Below are positions 15,711 through 23,298 of a DNA stretch of 23,503 bases, piece after piece. The notes beneath the pieces were generated by a model, which was not told the DNA's origin, searched no databases, and saw only the letters and a program-made list of their open reading frames with translations. Each line of letters begins with the position of its first letter. Positions within the stretch are counted from its first letter, which is position 1. Position numbers and translations under genes: made by a program. This DNA is from Propionimicrobium sp963511305 (GTDB taxonomy: Bacteria > Actinomycetota > Actinomycetes > Propionibacteriales > Propionibacteriaceae), in NCBI GenBank assembly GCA_963511305.1, contig CAUPIJ010000028.1, positions 1 to 23,503 of the forward strand. The letters are read 5' to 3'.

Positions 15711-17276
15711 ATGACTATTCCGCTACTTACAATCCTTGGGCTGCTGCCCTTAATCGGTGGTCTGCTCGCCTTCCTGTTTGCCGGCCGCTCGGGCAAGATC
15801 GTGGCTTTCGCCTTCTCGCTGCTGGTGGCGGCGGTTGGCCTGCTGGCCTTCTTAATGGCCGGTTCGAGCGATCTGAACGAGCAATACACGTGGATTCCGG
15901 CTATCGGCGCTAACTACGCGCTGGGGCTGGACGGCATGGGCCGCACGATGGTGCTATTGACCGTGATCCTGGTTCCGATCGTGCTGCTTTCGCAGTGGAA
16001 CATCAGCGACGTCGGCTCCCGCGAGCCGCGCGTCGACGATCTCTACGTGCAGAAGCCGCGCTGGGGCGCTAACGTCTTTGGCGGCCTGGTGCTGATCATG
16101 GAGAGCTTCGCGCTCTTCGTCTTCCTGGCCTCCGACGTGCTGCTGTTCTACATCTTCTTCGAGGCGACGCTGCTGCCGATGTATTTCCTGATCGTCGGCT
16201 GGGGCGGCGAGAAGGCCGTCAGGGCCGCGATGAAGTTCCTGATCTACTCTCTGGCTGGCGGCCTGGTGATGCTGTTCGGCATCGTCGGCGTTTACGCGGT
16301 GACCTCTGCTCAGGGCGCCCCGAGCTTCCTGATCTCCGACTTCACCGTCGAGCCGGCCGGAGCGCTGGGCAAGTGGATCTTCGTGGCGTTCTTCATCGCG
16401 TTCGCGATCAAGGCCCCGATGGTTCCGGTACACACCTGGCTGCCGGATACTGCCGAGCAGTCCAACCCGGGCACCACTGCGTTGCTGGTCGGCGTGCTCG
16501 ACAAGATCGGCACCTTCGGAATGATCAAGCTCTGCCTGACGATGTTCCCGGAGGCCAGCAAGTGGGCAGCGCCGGTGATCCTGGTGCTGGCAGTGATCTC
16601 GATTATCTACGGTGCCGTGCTGGCCATCGCGAGCAGCAACCTGCTTCGTCTGGTTTCCTACACCTCGGTTAGCCACTTCGGATTCATGGTGTTAGGTATC
16701 TTCGCCTTCACCACGACGTCGCTGAATGGCTCGATGTTCTACATGCTCGGCCACGGCGTGAGCTCCGCACTGTTGTTCCTGATCGTCGACATGCTGATCA
16801 AGCGCCGCGGTTCCGCGGAGATCAGCGCCTTCGGTGGCGTTCAGAAGATCGCTCCGCTGATCGCGGGCGTCTTCCTGCTCGGCGGCCTGGCTACGATGGG
16901 CCTGCCCGGCACGATGAACTTTGTCGGTGAGTATTCGATTATGGTCGGTGCCTTCACCAGGCATCCGGTGCTGGTCGGGTTCGCGGTGCTCGGCACCGTG
17001 CTGGCAGCCGTATACGTGCTGTGGGCATATCAGCGAGTCTTCACAGGTGAGCCAACACCGACGGTGACCAAGCACGTGACCAGCGACCTGACCGCGCTAG
17101 AGCGCTTGACCTTGGCTCCGCTGATCATTCTGGTGCTGGTCTTCGGTTTTTTCCCGAAGCCGTTCACGCAGATCGTGCAGCCGGTGGCCGATGGTTCGAT
17201 GGCGAGCGTACAACTAGCCGACTCGGTTCAGGGCGGCGCAACGGGCTCAGTTGATGAGCCGCGGGGAGGCAAGTAA
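15711..17276 (+). CDS. nuoM: NADH-quinone oxidoreductase subunit M
   Basis: NuoM is the middle antiporter-like subunit. The 521-residue protein has about 14 helices. Glu151 (FFEATLLPMYFLI), Lys234 and Lys265 (GVLDKIGTFGMI) and the Glu of NFVGEYSIM fit the proton-channel residues of E. coli NuoM (E144, K234, K265, E407). The Shine-Dalgarno GGGGAGGAG (15695-15703) begins at the last base of the nuoL stop codon. The gap to nuoN is only 2 nt. Confidence 0.97.
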   Translation: MTIPLLTILGLLPLIGGLLAFLFAGRSGKIVAFAFSLLVAAVGLLAFLMAGSSDLNEQYTWIPAIGANYALGLDGMGRTMVLLTVILVPIVLLSQWNISDVGSREPRVDDLYVQKPRWGANVFGGLVLIMESFALFVFLASDVLLFYIFFEATLLPMYFLIVGWGGEKAVRAAMKFLIYSLAGGLVMLFGIVGVYAVTSAQGAPSFLISDFTVEPAGALGKWIFVAFFIAFAIKAPMVPVHTWLPDTAEQSNPGTTALLVGVLDKIGTFGMIKLCLTMFPEASKWAAPVILVLAVISIIYGAVLAIASSNLLRLVSYTSVSHFGFMVLGIFAFTTTSLNGSMFYMLGHGVSSALLFLIVDMLIKRRGSAEISAFGGVQKIAPLIAGVFLLGGLATMGLPGTMNFVGEYSIMVGAFTRHPVLVGFAVLGTVLAAVYVLWAYQRVFTGEPTPTVTKHVTSDLTALERLTLAPLIILVLVFGFFPKPFTQIVQPVADGSMASVQLADSVQGGATGSVDEPRGGK

Positions 17277-17278
17277 TC

Positions 17279-18853
17279 ATGCAGGGAATGCTTGAGAGTT
17301 TCATCCCGGCGGTGCCGCTTCTGGTGGTACTGCTCGGCGGCATCATCTCGATCCTTCTCGAGGCGTGCCTGCCTAGGCTGACTAGGCCGGTCGCGCAGAC
17401 CGTATTCAGCATCGCGATTCTGGTGATCGCGCTGGCCGCCACCATCTACTTCTGGGCAAGCGGCTATGCGGACTTCGGTGCGATGAACGCGCTCGCGCTG
17501 GATCGCCCGACCTGGGTGGTCTGGACGTTGCTGCTGGTCTTCGCTCTCGGCTCGGTGCTGATGTTTGCTGAGCGCAAAGTTTACGAGGGGCAGACGGCGT
17601 TCGTCGCTGCCGCCTCCAGCGCGCCCGGCTCGCAGGCCGAGCGGTCGGCCATCTCTGCCAGGCAGGAGCACACCGAGGTCTTTGGCCTGATGCTGTTCTC
17701 GCTGTCGGGCATGATGATCTTTGTCTCCGCCAACGATCTGCTGACCATGTTCGTCGGCCTCGAGATCCTCAGCCTGCCGCTATACGTGCTGTGCAGCCTG
17801 GCCCGACGTCGTCGCCTGCTCAGCCAGGAGTCCGCGCTGAAGTACTTTCTGCTCGGCTCGCTGAGCTCCGCGCTGTTCCTCTATGGCGTCGCGCTTATCT
17901 ACGGCTACGCCGGCGGTTTCTCGCTAACCCGCGTCGGCGTCTCGCAGGTTTACGAGACGCAGTCGCCCTGGTTGCTGCTGGCGGGTCTCGGCCTAGTTTG
18001 CGTTGGCGTCACCTTCAAGATGGGTGCAGTACCGTTCCAGAACTGGGTGCCTGACGTATACCAGGGCGCCCCGACCCCGGTCACCGCTTTCATGGCGGTG
18101 TGCACCAAGATCGCCGCTGTCTTCGGGCTGACCAGGCTGCTCTATGTTGGCCTCGGCGGCCTGCTCTGGGACTGGCAGGTGCTGCTGGCAGTGATCGCGG
18201 TCGCTACGATGTTCGTCGGCTCGGCGGTCGCGCTGCTGCAGAATGACGTCAAGCGTCTGCTGGCATATTCGGCCATCGCGCACGCCGGTTTCATCCTGGT
18301 TGGCATGCTCGGCGCCGTGACCCTGCAGAACGGTCTTGCCGAAGGGCAGGTTGGCTCGTACGCATCGATGGCGTTCTACCTTGCTGCTTACGGCTTCGCG
18401 ACTCTGGGTGCCTTCGCCATCATGACGATGGTTCGTCGCGGCTCGCAGGAGGCCACCGGCTTCGAGGCATGGGCTGGCCTTGGGCGCAGGAGCCCGCTGC
18501 TGGCGATTTTGATGACGATCTTCTTGCTGTCGATGGCCGGCATCCCACTGACCGGCGGTTTCGTCGGCAAGCTGATGGTGTTCACTTCGGCTTGGCGCGG
18601 CGGCTACGAGTGGCTGGTGTGCGTCGCGGTACTGGCTTCGGTGTTGGCAATGGCGTTCTATTTCAAGCTGATCGCCGTCATGTTCGGTCGCGAGCCGGCG
18701 CAGGACGACGTAGCGGTGGCCCCGGCAGGCATCGGCACGCAGCTGGTGATCTGGATCGGCGTTCTCGGCACTGTGCTGCTGGGTGTTGCGCCTGGTCCGC
18801 TGCTGGATCTGCTGGCTTCCGCCACCGATCTGCTCGTTCTGCCGCTGCGGTAG
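17279..18853 (+). CDS. nuoN: NADH-quinone oxidoreductase subunit N
   Basis: NuoN is the third antiporter-like subunit, next to NuoK. The 524-residue protein has about 14 helices. Channel residues are Glu162 (FVGLEILSLPLY), Lys188 (ESALKYFLLG), Lys247 (TFKMGAVPF) and Lys277. By alignment with E. coli (K217, H224, K247), position 254 should be His, but it is Gln here (VPFQNWVPDVYQGAPTP). A polar loop at about 103-131 (Gly/Ala/Ser-rich) is typical of actinobacterial NuoN. It is the last nuo gene; GGGGAGG (17263-17269) lies upstream of the ATG. Confidence 0.96.
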   Translation: MQGMLESFIPAVPLLVVLLGGIISILLEACLPRLTRPVAQTVFSIAILVIALAATIYFWASGYADFGAMNALALDRPTWVVWTLLLVFALGSVLMFAERKVYEGQTAFVAAASSAPGSQAERSAISARQEHTEVFGLMLFSLSGMMIFVSANDLLTMFVGLEILSLPLYVLCSLARRRRLLSQESALKYFLLGSLSSALFLYGVALIYGYAGGFSLTRVGVSQVYETQSPWLLLAGLGLVCVGVTFKMGAVPFQNWVPDVYQGAPTPVTAFMAVCTKIAAVFGLTRLLYVGLGGLLWDWQVLLAVIAVATMFVGSAVALLQNDVKRLLAYSAIAHAGFILVGMLGAVTLQNGLAEGQVGSYASMAFYLAAYGFATLGAFAIMTMVRRGSQEATGFEAWAGLGRRSPLLAILMTIFLLSMAGIPLTGGFVGKLMVFTSAWRGGYEWLVCVAVLASVLAMAFYFKLIAVMFGREPAQDDVAVAPAGIGTQLVIWIGVLGTVLLGVAPGPLLDLLASATDLLVLPLR

Positions 18854-18868
18854 GTTGAGCTTTTTTAG

Positions 18869-18904
18869 TTAGTACCGGCTAGGCTTTGGCGTAGCCGGTA
18901 CTAA
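18869..18904 (+). repeat. Perfect 13-bp inverted repeat between nuoN and the polyprenyl synthase gene
   Basis: TTAGTACCGGCTA (18869-18881) and TAGCCGGTACTAA (18892-18904) are exact reverse complements around a 10-nt loop. It follows a T6 run (18861-18866), but no T-tract follows the hairpin on either strand, so it is not a standard intrinsic terminator. It ends 9 nt before the Shine-Dalgarno of the next gene. It may be a U-less terminator or attenuator, an mRNA 3'-end stabiliser for nuo, or a protein-binding site. Confidence 0.75.
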
Positions 18905-18925
18905 TGGCTTCATGGAAGGAATCTT

Positions 18926-19900
18926 GTGGGGAATCGAGCAGAGGGCGCCCTCGCGGACCGCTTGGAAAGGCAGCTTGGCCTGGTCGAGGAAGGCCTGCGC
19001 GACGCGGTTTTAAGCAAGAATCCTTTCGTCACTGAGGCCGCTCGTCACCTGATTGAGGCCGGTGGAAAGCGGTTCAGGCCCGCGATGGTTTTGACCTGCG
19101 CCGAGTTCGGCTCCGGCTACGACGAAAAAGACTTAATCGACGCCGCTTTGGTTGTTGAGCTGACGCACGTCGCCAGCCTCTATCACGACGACGTCATGGA
19201 CGATGCGAAGCTGCGTAGGGCAGTGCCCAGCGCTAACATTCGCTACGGCAATTCCGTCTCGATTCTGATCGGCGATTTCGTATTCTCCAAGGCCTCCAGC
19301 CTGGTCGCCGATCTCGGCCCCGAATACGTACGAATCCAGGCTGAAACCTTTGCCGAGCTGGTCACCGGGCAGATCGCCGAGACCGTCGGACCGGCCAAGG
19401 GCGTCGACCCCATCGACCACCACCTGCGGGTAATCGCTGGAAAAACCGGCTCGCTGATCCGCACCTCCGCAGTCTTCGGTGCGATGATCGCGGGCGCCCC
19501 GAGCGATATCGTCGCAGCGCTGGCCGAGTACGCCTCCGCCGTCGGTCTGCTATTCCAGCTCTCCGACGACCTAATCGACATCACCTCGGACGTCACGGGT
19601 AAGACCCCTGGCACCGATCTGCGCGAGGGCATCCCGACCTTGCCGACGCTGCTGCTGGCGGCTTCCGAAAACCCCGCCGACAAGGCTCTTTACCAGCGAA
19701 TCCAGGGCGATCTCTCCGACGATGCCGTCCTGGCAGAGGTGCTGGGGCAGCTGCGTCAGAACCACGTCATCGACGATGCCCGCGCCCGCATCGAGAAGAT
19801 CGCAGATCAGGCCAGGACTGCCATCAAAGATCTGCCCGAGGGGGAGGCCAAGGACGGCTTGTTGCAGCTTTGCGATGAGGTCGTCACTCGTTCGGCATAG
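18926..19900 (+). CDS. Polyprenyl diphosphate synthase (long-chain, trans)
   Basis: This is a 324-residue all-helical IspA/IspB-type prenyltransferase that condenses isopentenyl diphosphate units, most likely to make the menaquinone side chain. Visible motifs are GGKRFRP (46-52), the first Asp-rich motif DDVMD (88-92), GKTGSLIRTS (172-181) and the second Asp-rich motif DDLID (214-218) followed by GKTPGTDLREG (225-235). The residues 4 and 5 before the first motif are Ser84 and Ala83, which are small, as expected for a long product chain and not farnesyl or geranylgeranyl diphosphate. It could be labelled grcC, hepT or ispB by relatives; chain length cannot be read from sequence. GTG start with GGAAGGA (18914-18920) 5 nt upstream. 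It follows nuoN by 72 nt and may be partly co-transcribed with nuo. Confidence 0.93.
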   Translation: MGNRAEGALADRLERQLGLVEEGLRDAVLSKNPFVTEAARHLIEAGGKRFRPAMVLTCAEFGSGYDEKDLIDAALVVELTHVASLYHDDVMDDAKLRRAVPSANIRYGNSVSILIGDFVFSKASSLVADLGPEYVRIQAETFAELVTGQIAETVGPAKGVDPIDHHLRVIAGKTGSLIRTSAVFGAMIAGAPSDIVAALAEYASAVGLLFQLSDDLIDITSDVTGKTPGTDLREGIPTLPTLLLAASENPADKALYQRIQGDLSDDAVLAEVLGQLRQNHVIDDARARIEKIADQARTAIKDLPEGEAKDGLLQLCDEVVTRSA

Positions 19901-19915
19901 CTCCTAGCTTTTTAT

Positions 19916-19955
19916 CGGGCACCAAAAGGTTCGTAGTCGATCCATTTGGTGTCCG
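19916..19955 (+). terminator. Terminator-like hairpin after the polyprenyl synthase gene
   Basis: CGGGCACCAAA (19916-19926) pairs with TTTGGTGTCCG (19945-19955) over 11 bp with one G-T pair, around an 18-nt loop. It starts 15 nt after the stop codon. Only a weak T-containing tail follows (TTCCTGTT). Its position at the end of the respiratory locus, before a new promoter region, suggests a transcription end. A longer-range pairing, TCCTAGCT (19902-19909) with AGCTAGGA (19996-20003), could enclose it. Confidence 0.45.
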
Positions 19956-20049
19956 TTCCTGTTGAACCGTACGACTTCGAGCCATACCGAATCAGAGCTA
20001 GGACGGAATTGAACGGTAAACAAATCTTTAACTAATTTCCCAAAAAGGG

Positions 20050-20078
20050 TTGCGAGAAACCTTGTTATGAGCTTTAAT
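20050..20078 (+). promoter_or_regulatory. Putative promoter of the sugar ABC operon
   Basis: TTGCGA (20050-20055) and TTTAAT (20073-20078) are separated by 17 bp and fit -35 and -10 elements in a locally A+T-rich stretch. The start point would fall near 20085, at the edge of the LacI-type operators, which is the usual arrangement for repressor control. Overlapping alternatives (TAATAA, TAATTA) cannot be excluded. Confidence 0.45.
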
Positions 20079-20085
20079 AATTAAC

Positions 20086-20097
20086 GGAAACGTTTCC
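20086..20097. promoter_or_regulatory. LacI-family operator (perfect palindrome)
   Basis: GGAAACGTTTCC is a perfect 12-bp palindrome with a central CG, the hallmark of LacI/GalR-family operators. It lies at the predicted transcription start of a carbohydrate ABC operon. I infer repression by a sugar-responsive LacI-type regulator; its gene is not in the window. Confidence 0.75.
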
Positions 20098-20098
20098 A

Positions 20099-20110
20099 GG
20101 AAACGATTCT
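20099..20110. promoter_or_regulatory. Second, imperfect LacI-type operator
   Basis: GGAAACGATTCT matches the adjacent perfect operator at 10 of 12 positions and is centred 13 bp further downstream. Two nearly abutting sites suggest tandem or cooperative binding, or a second half-occupied site. It is called from similarity to its neighbour. Confidence 0.5.
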
Positions 20111-20115
20111 GATAG

Positions 20116-20137
20116 TTGGATGCGAAGTTGCATCCAA
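20116..20137 (+). promoter_or_regulatory. Inverted repeat in the binding-protein leader
   Basis: TTGGATGC (20116-20123) and GCATCCAA (20130-20137) are exact 8-bp complements around a 6-nt loop. The element lies between the operators and the Shine-Dalgarno of the binding-protein gene. It could be a leader mRNA hairpin or a third regulator site. The TTG at 20116 is an open in-frame codon but not a credible start. Confidence 0.5.
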
Positions 20138-20169
20138 TCCGTCTAGGTTCTATGTCCAAAGGGAGACAA

Positions 20170-21510
20170 ATGAAAAAGGCCGTAAAACGAGCATTAACAT
20201 GCATGCTGGCTGCAACCACTTCGGTCGCGTTACTGGCTGGCTGTAGCTCGAACTCGACGCAAGAGGGCTCCGACGCAACCGGCAGCGTCTACTACCTGAG
20301 CTTCAAGCCGGAACAAGACGCCGTATGGCAGAAGATCGGTGAGGAATACACCAAGGAGACCGGCGTTCCGGTGAAGATCGTCACCGCAGCCTCGGGCACC
20401 TACGAGCAGACACTGAAGGCGGAGATCGCCAAGAAGGACGCTCCGACGTTGTTCCAGATCAACGGCCCGGTGGGCTACCAGAACTGGAAGGACTACACCG
20501 CCGACCTCACCGACACCGACTTCTACAAGGCGCTGATCGACAAATCGATGGCCGTCACCGACGGCGGCAAGGCGTATGGCGTCCCGTACGTTTCTGAGGG
20601 CTACGGCATCATCTACAACCAGGCCATCATGGACAAGTACTTCGCGCTGCCCGGCGCTAAGGCAAAGGACACCAGTGAGATCAAGGACTTCGATTCGCTG
20701 AAGGCCGTCGTCGAGGACATGCAGGCCAAGAAGGACCAGCTCGGCATCGAGGGCGTCTTCGCCTCGACGTCGCTGAAGCCCGGTGAGGATTGGCGTTGGC
20801 AGACTCACCTGGCAAACCTGCCGATCCACTACGAGTACGCGGATAACAACACCGACAACATGGACGAGGTTGAGTTCAAGTACGACGAAAATTTCAAGAA
20901 GATCTTCGATCTTTACCTGAACAACTCGACGATCGATCCGAAGCTGGCCAGCTCAAAGGCTGTCTCCGATTCGATGGCTGAGTTCGCCCTCGGCAAGGCC
21001 GCAATGGTTCAGAACGGCAACTGGGCTTTCTCGCAGGTTTCCGAGGTCGCCGGCAACACCGTCACCGCCGAGAACATCAAGATGATGCCGATCTACACCG
21101 GCATGCCAAACGATTCCGAGCAGGGCATCGCAATCGGAACCGAGAACTTCTTCTCCATCAACTCTCAGGCTTCTGAGGCAGACCAGAAGGCGTCCATAGA
21201 CTTCGTCAACTGGCTGATCAAGTCGGAGAAGGGCAAGAACTACATGGTTCACGAGCTCGGCTTCATCCCGCCGTTCGACACTTTCAGCGACGCCGAGCGT
21301 CCTGACGATCCGCTGGCCAAGGAGGTCACCCGCTACCTGACCGATTCCAAGCTGAAGAACGTCACCTGGGACTTCACGACCTTCCCGTCGCAGCAGTTCA
21401 AGGATGATTTCGGCGCTGATCTGGCCAGCTACGCGTCCGGCCAGATGGAATGGAAGGACGTCAAGGCGAACTTCGTTTCCAACTGGAAAGCCGAAAAGCA
21501 GACTGCTTAG
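20170..21510 (+). CDS. Carbohydrate ABC transporter substrate-binding lipoprotein
   Basis: This is a 446-residue family-1 extracellular solute-binding protein that captures a sugar or oligosaccharide at the outer face of the membrane. It has a basic N-terminus (MKKAVKR), a hydrophobic signal helix and a lipobox LAGC (22-25), so Cys25 becomes the lipid-modified first residue. An Asn/Ser/Thr-rich linker (26-37) then leads to the bilobal domain that starts with SVYYLSFKPEQ. The start is ATG 20170, because AAGGGAG (20159-20165) lies 4 nt upstream and it gives a clean signal peptide; the frame is open back to 20116. It resembles the MsmE/MalE group; the exact sugar cannot be read. It is the first gene of an operon with two permeases and malQ, controlled by LacI-type operators. 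It has many Lys and Asp residues, as usual for secreted binding proteins. Confidence 0.92.
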   Translation: MKKAVKRALTCMLAATTSVALLAGCSSNSTQEGSDATGSVYYLSFKPEQDAVWQKIGEEYTKETGVPVKIVTAASGTYEQTLKAEIAKKDAPTLFQINGPVGYQNWKDYTADLTDTDFYKALIDKSMAVTDGGKAYGVPYVSEGYGIIYNQAIMDKYFALPGAKAKDTSEIKDFDSLKAVVEDMQAKKDQLGIEGVFASTSLKPGEDWRWQTHLANLPIHYEYADNNTDNMDEVEFKYDENFKKIFDLYLNNSTIDPKLASSKAVSDSMAEFALGKAAMVQNGNWAFSQVSEVAGNTVTAENIKMMPIYTGMPNDSEQGIAIGTENFFSINSQASEADQKASIDFVNWLIKSEKGKNYMVHELGFIPPFDTFSDAERPDDPLAKEVTRYLTDSKLKNVTWDFTTFPSQQFKDDFGADLASYASGQMEWKDVKANFVSNWKAEKQTA

Positions 21511-21525
21511 TCTAGCTCCCAAGTC

Positions 21526-21553
21526 GTGGGCCGGGTCGATCGGCCCGGCCCAC
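21526..21553 (+). terminator. Strong intercistronic hairpin between binding protein and permease
   Basis: GTGGGCCGGG (21526-21535) and CCCGGCCCAC (21544-21553) form a perfect 10-bp G+C-rich stem with an 8-nt loop, 15 nt after the binding-protein stop. Only TCTTT follows, so read-through is likely. Hairpins at this junction in sugar ABC operons usually attenuate transcription and protect the upstream mRNA, giving more binding protein than permease. That role is inferred here. Confidence 0.7.
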
Positions 21554-21573
21554 TCTTTGGGGTAGGGGTGATC

Positions 21574-22419
21574 ATGATTAAGAGTTTGAAAAAATGCGGT
21601 CTGGTCTTCACAGGGCCGACGACGCTGGCTTTCGGCATCGCGTTCTTGGCGCCGTTCGCAATTGGTATCTACCTTTCGTTCTGCAAATTCACGACGGTGA
21701 CTAACGCGTCTTTCGTGGGCGTACAAAACTACATTGACGCGTTCGGCGAGCGCGAGGGTTTCGTGAGCGCCCTGCTTTTCACCGCGTTGATCACTGTTAT
21801 CGCGGTGGTGACGGTGAATATTTTCGCGTTCGGCATCGCCTATCTGCTGACGCTTAAGCTACGCGGCACTAATTTCTTCCGAACCGTGTTCTTCATGCCG
21901 AACCTGATTGGTGGAATCGTCCTGGGCTACACCTGGCAGACCATCATCAACGCGGTTCTTCGCCACTGGAACACGACGCTGGTGACCGACGCTAAGTACG
22001 GTTTCATCGGCCTGATTCTGTTGCTGAATTGGCAGATGGTTGGCTACATGATGATCATCTATATCGCTGGTTTGCAGGCCGTTCCGCCGGAGCTGACCGA
22101 GGCCGCGTCCATCGACGGCGCTAACCGCTGGCAGGTGCTGCGTCACGTCACGTTGCCGATGATTATGCCGTCCATCACGATCTGCACCTTCTTGACGTTG
22201 TCTAATTCTTTCAAGCTCTACGATCAGAACTTGGCATTGACGAACGGTGCTCCGGGCCATTCGACGGAGATGGCGGCGCTGAACATCGTCAACACGTTCT
22301 TCGCGCGTAACGGCGTCAGCGGTGTTGGCCAGGCGAAGGCCATTATCTTCTTCCTGCTGGTGTCAGGCATCGCGTTCCTGCAGCTTCGTGCCACTCAGAG
22401 CAAGGAGGTAGAGGCGTGA
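21574..22419 (+). CDS. Carbohydrate ABC transporter permease, MalF/MsmF type
   Basis: This is a 281-residue inner-membrane permease with about six helices. The EAA loop that contacts the ATPase, EAASIDGANRWQVLRHVTLP, is at 176-195. It pairs with the next gene product to form the translocation channel. The start is ATG 21574, with AGGGG (21564-21568) 5 nt upstream; GTG 21568 is an in-frame alternative, and the frame is open back into the hairpin at 21526. It lies about 20 nt after that hairpin and overlaps the second permease gene by 4 nt (GTGA). Confidence 0.93.
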   Translation: MIKSLKKCGLVFTGPTTLAFGIAFLAPFAIGIYLSFCKFTTVTNASFVGVQNYIDAFGEREGFVSALLFTALITVIAVVTVNIFAFGIAYLLTLKLRGTNFFRTVFFMPNLIGGIVLGYTWQTIINAVLRHWNTTLVTDAKYGFIGLILLLNWQMVGYMMIIYIAGLQAVPPELTEAASIDGANRWQVLRHVTLPMIMPSITICTFLTLSNSFKLYDQNLALTNGAPGHSTEMAALNIVNTFFARNGVSGVGQAKAIIFFLLVSGIAFLQLRATQSKEVEA

Positions 22420-23294
22420 GCAAGGTCAAGAAAGCGGCTAAGCCCGCTGAGTCCAGGGTCAAGAGCCCTGCTGCTAAGTCGCTGATTTATGTCGCGCTCG
22501 GTTTGCTGACGGCCGTATTCCTCGGACCGCTGCTGTTCATCTTGATGAACTCGTTCAAGGGCAGATTCTTCATATCGGATCAGCCGTTCGATCTGCCCCT
22601 AGACGAGCTTTGGGTCGGGCTGACCAACTACACTGAGGGCCTGATCGCCACCAACTTCTTCTCGGCAATGGGCTGGTCGTTCTTCATCACGATCTGCTCG
22701 GTGATCGTCATAGTGTTCTTCTGCGCGATGACCGCATATTACATCGCCCGCGTCAAGACATGGTGGACGAAGGCCCTGTACCTGATGTTCGTCTTTTCGA
22801 TGGTGATTCCGTTCCAGGCGGTCATGTTCCCGACGGTTCAGATCGCGGACATCCTGCACTTGTCTAACCCGGTCGGCATGATTTTGCTGTACCTAGGCTT
22901 CGGCGCGGGCCTGTCGGTGTTCATTTTCACCGGTTTCGTTAAATCCATTCCGTTGGAGATCGAGGAAGCTTCGATGATCGACGGCTGTGGGCCTTTCAAG
23001 AACTACTTCCTCGTGGTGTTGCCGATGCTGAAGCCGGTGACAATCACCGTGGCGATTTTGAACGCCATGTGGGTGTGGAACGACTACCTGCTGCCGTATC
23101 TGGTGATCGGCCTTTCTACTCCGTACAAGACGATTCCGGTTGTGGTTCAACAGCTGGTAGGTTCGCACGGTTCTAACGACATGGGTGCGTTGATGGCGAT
23201 GCTGGTGTTAGCGATCATCCCGATCGTCATTTTCTACCTGTCTTGCCAGAAGTACATCATCGAGGGCGTAGTTGCCGGTGCGGTGAAAGGTTAG
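22416..23294 (+). CDS. Carbohydrate ABC transporter permease, MalG/MsmG type
   Basis: This is a 292-residue permease with about six helices and an EAA loop, EEASMIDGCGPFKNYFLVVL (183-202). The N-terminal ~20 residues are Lys-rich and cytoplasmic. A good Shine-Dalgarno (AAGGAGGT) precedes the GTG start, which overlaps the first permease. No ATPase gene follows directly, so the transporter probably shares an MsmX-like ATPase encoded elsewhere, or one beyond the window end. Confidence 0.93.
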   Translation: MSKVKKAAKPAESRVKSPAAKSLIYVALGLLTAVFLGPLLFILMNSFKGRFFISDQPFDLPLDELWVGLTNYTEGLIATNFFSAMGWSFFITICSVIVIVFFCAMTAYYIARVKTWWTKALYLMFVFSMVIPFQAVMFPTVQIADILHLSNPVGMILLYLGFGAGLSVFIFTGFVKSIPLEIEEASMIDGCGPFKNYFLVVLPMLKPVTITVAILNAMWVWNDYLLPYLVIGLSTPYKTIPVVVQQLVGSHGSNDMGALMAMLVLAIIPIVIFYLSCQKYIIEGVVAGAVKG

Positions 23295-23298
23295 AGAC

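Noticed and set aside
15954..16676. 240-codon minus-strand frame, rich in Gln, His and Arg, antisense to nuoM
   Set aside because: Its Gln/His/Arg-rich translation is the mirror of hydrophobic membrane-protein codons on the other strand; it is not a real gene.
18861..18866. T6 run after nuoN as the tail of an intrinsic terminator
   Set aside because: The only hairpin before it is a 6-bp stem with a 3-nt loop, separated from the T-run by about 7 nt; the strong hairpin lies after the T-run, so the geometry is wrong.
19901..20040. Small RNA or riboswitch in the gap after the polyprenyl synthase gene
   Set aside because: Alternative pairings exist, but no known riboswitch class is recognisable and no promoter for an independent RNA is evident; a terminator is the simpler reading.
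20116..20169. Upstream TTG extension of the binding-protein gene
   Set aside because: It would put 18 non-signal residues before an excellent lipoprotein signal peptide and lacks a ribosome site; ATG 20170 has AAGGGAG at good spacing.
21526..21573. GTG 21526 as the start of the first permease
   Set aside because: The codon lies inside a strong hairpin with no Shine-Dalgarno; ATG 21574 has AGGGG upstream and gives a normal permease N-terminus.
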